Shown here piece by piece: positions 30,670 to 35,636 of a stretch of DNA of 35,636 nucleotides. This DNA is from an uncultured Oscillospiraceae bacterium. GTDB taxonomy: Bacteria; Bacillota; Clostridia; Oscillospirales; Oscillospiraceae. Position 1 is the stretch's first letter, and each line of letters begins with the position of its first letter. The stretch is from assembly GCA_934655875.1 (NCBI GenBank), contig CAKUHB010000029.1, forward strand, positions 1-35,636, in the 5' to 3' direction. A model generated the notes under the pieces. It saw only the letters and a list, made by a program, of their open reading frames with translations. It was not told where the DNA came from and searched no databases. The position numbers and the translations under genes are program-made.

Positions 30670-31428
30670 TCACGAACCTTCCTGTTCTACTCGTTGTATG
30701 AACGCCGGGAGATCGGCCACAGAATCAATGATATCATCCGCTGCGGACTGCAGCTGCTCTCTGGACGAAACACCGCTCAAAACGCCTACGGCAATTGCCC
30801 CGCCGTTATGCGCGAATTTCATGTCGTTCAGAGCATCCCCTACAACGAGTATGCTTCCCGGCGCAGCATGCCACTGCTCCGCGGCACGCAGAATGATACG
30901 ACCATCCGGCTTTAGCGGCACAGGCTCTGGCATCTGATCTGCCGCAAAAAAAGTAAAAAAGGGAAGAATATGCAGTTCCTTCAGGCAGTTCACCGCAGCA
31001 TGGTAGGTATCTGTGGTTGCGATTCCGAGCTGAATCCCCTTCTCCCACAGCTGGTTCAAAATGACCGGCAGATCGGCAGTGCCCTTTATATTGTCATTGC
31101 CCGCGAGACTCTCTTCCTCGAAATGCCGAACAAGCTTATTCGTTAGTTCTTCTGCATCGACGTGCGATCCCGTCCCCATGGATTCCAATGCCGGCATCAG
31201 ATCGTCTGCAATATCCCGGTATGTCTTCCACGCAAACGAACTGTCTGGAAGTACCCTGTTATGCACAATCCCAATTGCATGCAGTGCTTTCTCCATGTGC
31301 CCGCTCGTATTCGATATTCTGTAATCCGAAAGAATGCGCCCGATAACGCATTGCGCGGCAGGAAGCCAGAATTTATTAAAATCAAGCAGCGTTCCGTCCT
31401 TGTCAAAAATAATCCCGGATATTTTCAT
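30670..31428 (-). CDS. HAD-family hydrolase (phosphoglycolate phosphatase-like)
   Basis: 252 residues with AGGAAG before the ATG. Motif I is FDKDGTLLDF (Asp9 and Asp11), motif II IATTDTY, motif III Lys in PLKPDGR, and motif IV VVGDALNDMKFAHNGG. A helical cap sits between motifs I and II (about 20-110). It should hydrolyse a small phosphate ester; the PGPase-like HAD subfamily covers sugar phosphates, phosphoglycolate and nucleotides. It is the first gene of a minus-strand run towards the SMR and regulator genes. Confidence 0.85.
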   Translation of the reverse strand: MKISGIIFDKDGTLLDFNKFWLPAAQCVIGRILSDYRISNTSGHMEKALHAIGIVHNRVLPDSSFAWKTYRDIADDLMPALESMGTGSHVDAEELTNKLVRHFEEESLAGNDNIKGTADLPVILNQLWEKGIQLGIATTDTYHAAVNCLKELHILPFFTFFAADQMPEPVPLKPDGRIILRAAEQWHAAPGSILVVGDALNDMKFAHNGGAIAVGVLSGVSSREQLQSAADDIIDSVADLPAFIQRVEQEGS

Positions 31429-31489
31429 GCTTTCTTCCTGTCCTTCCTCTTGCAGCGCACAATGCCTTACTTCGGCAGCAGATGACAGT

Positions 31490-31508
31490 CACATTCTAAA
31501 AGAATGTG
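31490..31508. promoter_or_regulatory. Palindrome in divergent promoter region (candidate operator)
   Basis: CACATTC-TAAAA-GAATGTG, a perfect 7-bp inverted repeat with a 5-base centre, lies between the divergent phosphatase and MFS genes. A minus-strand TAGAAT inside it could be the -10 for the phosphatase. No T tract, so an operator is likelier than a terminator. Confidence 0.45.
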
Positions 31509-31541
31509 GCGCAGAACGAACAGGTTGTATTTGAGACATTT

Positions 31542-31569
31542 TTGCACGCATTTGTGCCATAATTATAAT
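31542..31569 (+). promoter_or_regulatory. Sigma-A type promoter for the MFS gene
   Basis: TTGCAC (31542-31547), 16-base spacer, TATAAT (31564-31569). Transcription would start near 31576. That is downstream of the earliest TTG of the MFS frame at 31569, so translation must begin later. Confidence 0.7.
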
Positions 31570-31628
31570 TGCTTCGCCGAAAGCGCCTGTGCTACGATTT
31601 TAAAAGAAATCACAGGGAGAAGCAAGGC

Positions 31629-32852
31629 ATTGAAAAAAAGCACTGGAAGCTGGTCATTTTTTCCGGCATTTTGTATTTTGTCTGCCAGATCTGCCGCACA
31701 GATCTAAGCGCCTGCATGGTCGATCTGCTGCCCGATCTGGGGCTTACCAAGGACGCGATGGGGCTGGCGATCACCGCCGGGTATATCGCATATGCCGCCG
31801 GCATGTCGATCAATTCGCTGCTGACAGACCGCACAAATCCGCGGCTGATGATCTGCGCCGCCATGTTCTGCTGCGCCGCAACGCATCTCGGCATCCGGCT
31901 GCTGCCGTATCTGCCGGTCATGATCGTCCTGTGGTGCATCAACGGCTATGCGCAGTCCGCGGTATGGCCCAGCATCGTCCGGCTGACGGCGGATAATCTG
32001 CCCGCAGAGCGGCAGGAAGGCGCGCTGCGCATCATTTCGCTTTTTCAGCACGCCGGTTCGCTGAGCTGCTTTTTGATCGTTCCTGCGGAATTGGCGCTGG
32101 GCGGCTGGCGGACAGCCATGTCGGTTACAGCCGCAGCCTGTCTGACGCTTGGACTTGTATGGTCTTTGATGCGGGATCTTCGCACGGCGTCACAAACGGC
32201 GCAAACGCAGAACAATCACGCCGCCAGGCTGAATTGGCAGTTCTTCCGCAAGGGCAAGCTTCTGTATTTTATGTCCATTGCCTGTCTGACCGGCATGATC
32301 CGCGACGGACTGACCTCCTGGGCGCCGGTCTACTTTTCTGAGGAGTTTTCGCTGAACGCGACGCTTTCCCTGATTTTATCCGCAGTTCTGCCTGCTGCAA
32401 AAATTCTGGCGCTCGCCGTGCATCCGGCCGTTCAGAAAAAAGTCTCGAAAACCAGAACACAGCTGATCGTGTTCTACGCTGGCTGCGCGGCTGCTGCCGG
32501 GATCGTGCTGCTTGCAAATCTTGCCGGATGGACGCTGGCCGCAGCGGGCTTTATGGCGGTCATGCTGTGCCTGATGGTCTGCACAGATCTTTCCTTTACA
32601 ATCTCCATTCCCATTCAATTTGGTGTTGTCGGCCGCAGCGCCACTGTCAGCGGGATTCTCGACTGCATGCTTTATCTGGGCGCGGCGATCTCCTCCTATT
32701 TATTTGCGTTTCTCGCGCAGTGGGGCGGCTGGACGGCTACCATCGTCAGCTGGATCGTAATTCCGCTGGCTGCAATCGCAATTCTTCTGAGCCGGAAGAA
32801 TCTCGAACCGGAAACAGCCGCTCTGGAAGCAGCAGAAGAAAACAGGCATTAA
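31629..32852 (+). CDS. MFS transporter (organophosphate/GlpT-UhpC-like group)
   Basis: About 400 residues with twelve likely helices and a central basic loop (about 180-215). The loop 2-3 motif is SLLTDRTNPRLM, a G-x3-D-R-x2-R-R-like signature, and NGYAQSAVWPSIVRL resembles the G-x-x-Q-x-x-x-W-P segment of the GlpT/UhpC group. A phosphorylated small molecule is a plausible cargo but unproven. The start is difficult: GGGAG (31615-31619) is placed for translation at about 31629, where the in-frame codon is ATT and the TTG one base later is out of frame by a single A in an A7 tract. The frame is open from 31569, but the promoter -10 covers that TTG. Confidence 0.8.
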   Translation: MEKKHWKLVIFSGILYFVCQICRTDLSACMVDLLPDLGLTKDAMGLAITAGYIAYAAGMSINSLLTDRTNPRLMICAAMFCCAATHLGIRLLPYLPVMIVLWCINGYAQSAVWPSIVRLTADNLPAERQEGALRIISLFQHAGSLSCFLIVPAELALGGWRTAMSVTAAACLTLGLVWSLMRDLRTASQTAQTQNNHAARLNWQFFRKGKLLYFMSIACLTGMIRDGLTSWAPVYFSEEFSLNATLSLILSAVLPAAKILALAVHPAVQKKVSKTRTQLIVFYAGCAAAAGIVLLANLAGWTLAAAGFMAVMLCLMVCTDLSFTISIPIQFGVVGRSATVSGILDCMLYLGAAISSYLFAFLAQWGGWTATIVSWIVIPLAAIAILLSRKNLEPETAALEAAEENRH

Positions 32853-32860
32853 AAACAGCC

Positions 32861-32967
32861 TGTAGGGGCCGATGCCCACATCGGCCCGGCAGAATGCACC
32901 GATTTTACGGTAGTCTTCGGCAAATTCGGAACTTCCACAAGGGCCGATGTGGGCATCGGCCCCTACA
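32861..32967. repeat. Nested inverted repeat (REP/MITE-like element)
   Basis: A perfect 27-bp inverted repeat (32861-32887 and 32941-32967) beginning TGTAGGGGCCGATG encloses 53 bases. Each arm is itself a hairpin: GGGCCGATG-CCCA-CATCGGCCC. No gene and no transposase inside. Such elements starting TGTAGGGGC are, from memory, widespread as dispersed repeats in Clostridia, probably moved or spread by a transposase in trans. Confidence 0.7.
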
Positions 32968-33015
32968 ATCGAGCAGGTAAGTGCATACGGATTCACCAGG
33001 ATTGCCGTAAAACAG

Positions 33016-33056
33016 AACCACCAGTCACGCACGCGATGCACATGACTGGTGGTTTT
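33016..33056. terminator. Bidirectional terminator
   Basis: AACCACCAGTCA (33016-33027) pairs with TGACTGGTGGTT (33043-33054), 15-base loop, TTTTC on plus. It separates the convergent MFS and GH94 genes, whose stop is at 33058. On the minus strand the hairpin is followed by TTCTGTTTT. Confidence 0.75.
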
Positions 33057-33057
33057 C

Positions 33058-35349
33058 TTATATCCGGATGCTCAGCTGTTCTCTTCCGTCCACATGCGGA
33101 ACGAACAGCTTTTGGTTTTTTGTAATCGTGATCTCATACCGGCAGCCGCGGAAGACACGGGTGACCTTCGCCGGAAGCAGCTGCTCCGGCAGGCAGGGAT
33201 CGATTGCAAGGCCGTCCCACGCCGGGCGGACGCCCAGCAGATACTGCGTCGCGGCCAGATACATCCATGCGGCTGTGCCGGTCAGCCATGAGACGTTGGC
33301 AAGACCGAATTTATCGCTCTCCGGGCCGAAGATATTCGAGGAATAGACATACGGCTCCGCCTTATAGCGCTCCGCGCCCGCTGTTTTCTGCGCGACCATC
33401 GGCAGAAGCTGGTGGTAGTATTTCCAAGCGTTCTCCGGCCGTTTCAGCATGCACTCGGCAATGATCGCCCAGGTATTCGCGTGGCAGAACACGCTGCCGT
33501 TTTCGCCGCAGCCCTTGTTGTAGCAGGTCAGATTTTCTTCCTTCGTCGGATAGTCCGTCGTCATGGCCGGATGAATTTTCTTGATGCCGAGGTCGGTATC
33601 AAGATATTTTTTTACGCTGTCCATGGCCTGAAGCTGCTGCTCCTGCGTGCCAAGACCGCTCAGGACGGACCAGCTTTGTGTGTTGAGCCAGATTTTTGCC
33701 TGCGGCTCGGATTTCGAGCCGATAAAGCGGCCTTCGTCCGTGATGCAGCGGCGGAACCATGCGCCGTCCCATGCAAGCGTGCGGCAAAGTTCCTGCTGGC
33801 GGGCATAGAGTGCCTTGCATTCTTCCGCGAAGTCCGGTTCGCCCATGCGCTCGGCCAGCTCCTGCATCATGCGCAGCGCAACGGCAAACTGCATCCCTGT
33901 CCAGATGCTCTCGCCCTTCCCCTTGCGGCAGACCTTATAGAGCATATCGTTCCAGTCGGAACTGAGCATCAGCGGGAAGCCATGCGCGCCCATATTCTGC
34001 GTGGTGAAGCGGATGGACTTCTTGATATGCTCCCAGATCGTGCCGCTACCGCCGTCGAAATACGGAGCCTGCGTGTCGAGATATGCGACGCTCCCCTCTT
34101 CCAGCGCGATGTGATAGGCGTCCATGACCAGCCAGAGGTGGTTATCCGAGTGGATGCGCGTGACCGGCTCCCAGCCCTCGGTGGGGAAGAAATAGTGGTT
34201 GCAGTGGCCGTCCTGATACTGCTGCGTGAGCAGCAGTTCGAATTTCTCCTTCGCCCGGTCAGGCTGCAAGGGGATCATGGCCAGAACGTCCTGCGCGGTG
34301 TCGCGTACACCCACGCCGCGGAACGTGCCGGTTGCGTAATAGCTGATATTCCGGGAGAAGCGGAAGTTCCGCTCCATCTGGTAGGGATTCCAAATATTGA
34401 TCATCGTCTCCGCGTCCTTGTCCTGGAGGCTGCACTGGAAGCCGGAGAAGAAATCCTCCCATGTGGCCGCCAGCTTCTGCATGGACGCGGAGAAAAAGTC
34501 AGGCGCTTTGCAGGCGGCAAGCGACCGGAAAATCTCGTTCTCCGTCAGTTCCGTGCCGAGGTAGATATTGACCGACTTCGGTTCCCCGGCGCGGAGCGTC
34601 AGCGGCAGCTCCAGCGCGAAACAGGGGTCGCCGCCAAAGAGCGTGGATTTTTTCAGGTGCTCGTGTTCAAGTCCGACCGGTGCTTCCTCGCTGCGGTAGC
34701 TGCCGATAAATTCATCGCGGTCGCAGTCAAACCCGACAGCGGGCACGTCGCTTGCGAAGTAGACCAGCGGCGTCTCGTCGGGCTTCGGCTGGTTTTCCAC
34801 GCCGTAGCGATAAATGAGCACGCCGTCCTTTTCATAGACGGACAGCTGGTGCTTGTTGTAGCACTGCCATTGCAGCTCGCGCATGAATTCCATCATGCCA
34901 AGCTCGACGTAGGGGTAAATCGTCACATCCCGGTCACGGTCGGAGCGCAGCTCCAGATGCCAGAGCATGACGTTTTCCAGCGGACTGACCAGATATGTAA
35001 CCTCGGTGCGCAGACCATCACGTTCTGCCGTAAAGCGGGTGTAGCCCATGCCGTGCGCGGCCTCCCATTTCTCAGGCTTACATGCGCACGGTTCGCTCGT
35101 CGGGCACCAGACGGCATCGCCGTCCTTGATGTAGGTATAAAATCCGCTGCGGTCGGTCGGCAGGTGGAAGAAGCGGTAGTGGTTGATGCGCCAGATCTGC
35201 GGGGATTTGTACCATGCAGCGCCGCCGCCCGCCTGTGAGATCATCGCGTGAAGCGTCCCGTTGGACAGGTAGTTCATCCACGGGGTCGGCATATTGTACC
35301 GGGACAGCACAAGTTCCCGATTCTGACTCTCAAAACAATATGGATTCAT
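33058..35349 (-). CDS. Glycoside hydrolase family 94 phosphorylase (cellobiose phosphorylase-like)
   Basis: About 763 residues from ATG 35349, with GGAGA upstream. An N-terminal beta-sandwich (IWRINHYRFF, NVMLWHLELR), then an (alpha/alpha)6 barrel with GVGVRDTAQD (346-354), the catalytic block SSDWNDM (DWND 465-468) holding the general acid, and YNKGCGENGSVFCHANTW with the phosphate-binding region, define the family. GH94 enzymes split a beta-linked glucoside with phosphate to give a sugar 1-phosphate. The acceptor specificity (cellobiose, laminaribiose, chitobiose and others) cannot be read here. Intracellular, no signal. Its ATG overlaps the esterase stop as ATGA, so the two genes are coupled. 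Confidence 0.88.
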   Translation of the reverse strand: MNPYCFESQNRELVLSRYNMPTPWMNYLSNGTLHAMISQAGGGAAWYKSPQIWRINHYRFFHLPTDRSGFYTYIKDGDAVWCPTSEPCACKPEKWEAAHGMGYTRFTAERDGLRTEVTYLVSPLENVMLWHLELRSDRDRDVTIYPYVELGMMEFMRELQWQCYNKHQLSVYEKDGVLIYRYGVENQPKPDETPLVYFASDVPAVGFDCDRDEFIGSYRSEEAPVGLEHEHLKKSTLFGGDPCFALELPLTLRAGEPKSVNIYLGTELTENEIFRSLAACKAPDFFSASMQKLAATWEDFFSGFQCSLQDKDAETMINIWNPYQMERNFRFSRNISYYATGTFRGVGVRDTAQDVLAMIPLQPDRAKEKFELLLTQQYQDGHCNHYFFPTEGWEPVTRIHSDNHLWLVMDAYHIALEEGSVAYLDTQAPYFDGGSGTIWEHIKKSIRFTTQNMGAHGFPLMLSSDWNDMLYKVCRKGKGESIWTGMQFAVALRMMQELAERMGEPDFAEECKALYARQQELCRTLAWDGAWFRRCITDEGRFIGSKSEPQAKIWLNTQSWSVLSGLGTQEQQLQAMDSVKKYLDTDLGIKKIHPAMTTDYPTKEENLTCYNKGCGENGSVFCHANTWAIIAECMLKRPENAWKYYHQLLPMVAQKTAGAERYKAEPYVYSSNIFGPESDKFGLANVSWLTGTAAWMYLAATQYLLGVRPAWDGLAIDPCLPEQLLPAKVTRVFRGCRYEITITKNQKLFVPHVDGREQLSIRI

Positions 35350-35636
35350 TTGTCCGTCTCCGTTCTTTTTTGTGCCAGCAGCCACTGCAAGAGCGTTTCA
35401 TCATACGCATACGTCCATGCATCATGGCCGCAGTCTCCAAAAACCGTCAGCCTTGCGCTGCCGCCTGCGCGCTGTACCGCCTTCACCATATCGACCATTT
35501 CTGTCAGCGGAACGATATCGTCCAGCGCGCCGTGAAACGCCCAGACCGGCATGGTCAGCACCTCTGCGTTCCACGGCATTCCGCCGCCGCAGCAAGGCGC
35601 GATAGCCGCGAACAGCTCCGGCGCCGCCATCGCAAG
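35346..35636 (-). CDS. Alpha/beta-hydrolase esterase, partial (5' end outside the window)
   Basis: The last 96 codons or so of a serine esterase of the dienelactone hydrolase/prolyl-oligopeptidase-like group. AIAPCCGGG follows the usual nucleophile-side strand, PVWAFHGALDDIVPL carries the acidic residue, and GHDAWTYAYD carries the histidine. The nucleophile and start lie beyond the right edge. It precedes GH94 with a four-base overlap, suggesting that the esterase strips acyl groups from the oligosaccharide before phosphorolysis. Similar proteins are called phospholipase/carboxylesterase or feruloyl esterase. Confidence 0.75.
   Translation of the reverse strand, partial: LAMAAPELFAAIAPCCGGGMPWNAEVLTMPVWAFHGALDDIVPLTEMVDMVKAVQRAGGSARLTVFGDCGHDAWTYAYDETLLQWLLAQKRTETDK

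Noticed and set aside
33412..35238. A 608-codon plus-strand frame opposite GH94
   Set aside because: Antisense to a protein with all GH94 motifs; its own translation shows no domain.
1..35636. CRISPR arrays, tRNA or rRNA genes, phage or conjugation genes
   Set aside because: No regularly spaced repeats, no cloverleaf-like segments noticed, and no integrase, portal, relaxase or terminase products among the readable frames.

Overview
The window looks like chromosomal DNA from a gut-type Clostridia member, probably Oscillospiraceae-like. The grounds are GGAGG-type ribosome sites before nearly every gene, moderately high GC, lipobox solute-binding proteins, LplB/YtcP-type and MalF/MalG-type sugar permeases, YesL and GldG-type ABC genes, and an IS1595-family element. 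The genus is inferred from gene content only.

Layout: (1) 1-1532 is a patchwork of four truncated, unrelated gene pieces (TetR-like tail, CDP-alcohol phosphatidyltransferase tail, AraC middle, xenobiotic acetyltransferase tail), the first 650 bases being AT-richer than the rest. (2) 1737-17607 is a long minus-strand block. In transcription order it holds an AraB-type ribulokinase, a ROK regulator, a sugar-binding lipoprotein, two permeases, a GH32 beta-fructosidase, a fused alpha/beta thiamine-dependent E1 dehydrogenase, YesL, and a four-gene ABC-2/GldG/DUF4340 module. (3) 17820-20971 is an accessory zone: an IS1595-family insertion with 23-bp inverted repeats, a gene cut at its 5' side, two very small reading frames, and a 5'-truncated flavodoxin-like oxidoreductase. 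(4) 21011-21913 is a stand-alone PHP-type histidinol-phosphatase with a clear promoter. (5) 21975-31428 (minus) is a second carbohydrate locus: HAD phosphatase, SMR transporter, AraC-type regulator with a degenerate receiver domain, esterase, LplB and YtcP permeases, sugar-binding lipoprotein, and one long frame joining a parallel beta-helix protein to a Gfo/Idh/MocA oxidoreductase. (6) 31542-32852 is an MFS transporter with its own promoter, followed by a nested inverted repeat. (7) 33058-35636 (minus) is a GH94 phosphorylase translationally coupled to an esterase that runs off the window.

Inferred logic: both sugar loci pair an importer with intracellular glycan enzymes, and neither carries its own import ATPase, so a shared MsmX-type ATPase elsewhere is likely. 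Locus one (GH32, ribulokinase, ROK) suggests fructoside or pentose-containing substrates. Locus two (esterase, beta-helix, Gfo/Idh/MocA) suggests an acylated or otherwise modified plant or host glycan. Points most worth a second look are the beta-helix/oxidoreductase fusion across two homopolymeric A tracts, the degenerate receiver with a 21-bp-period repeat upstream of its neighbouring operon, the orphan fused E1, and the fragment patchwork at the left edge.
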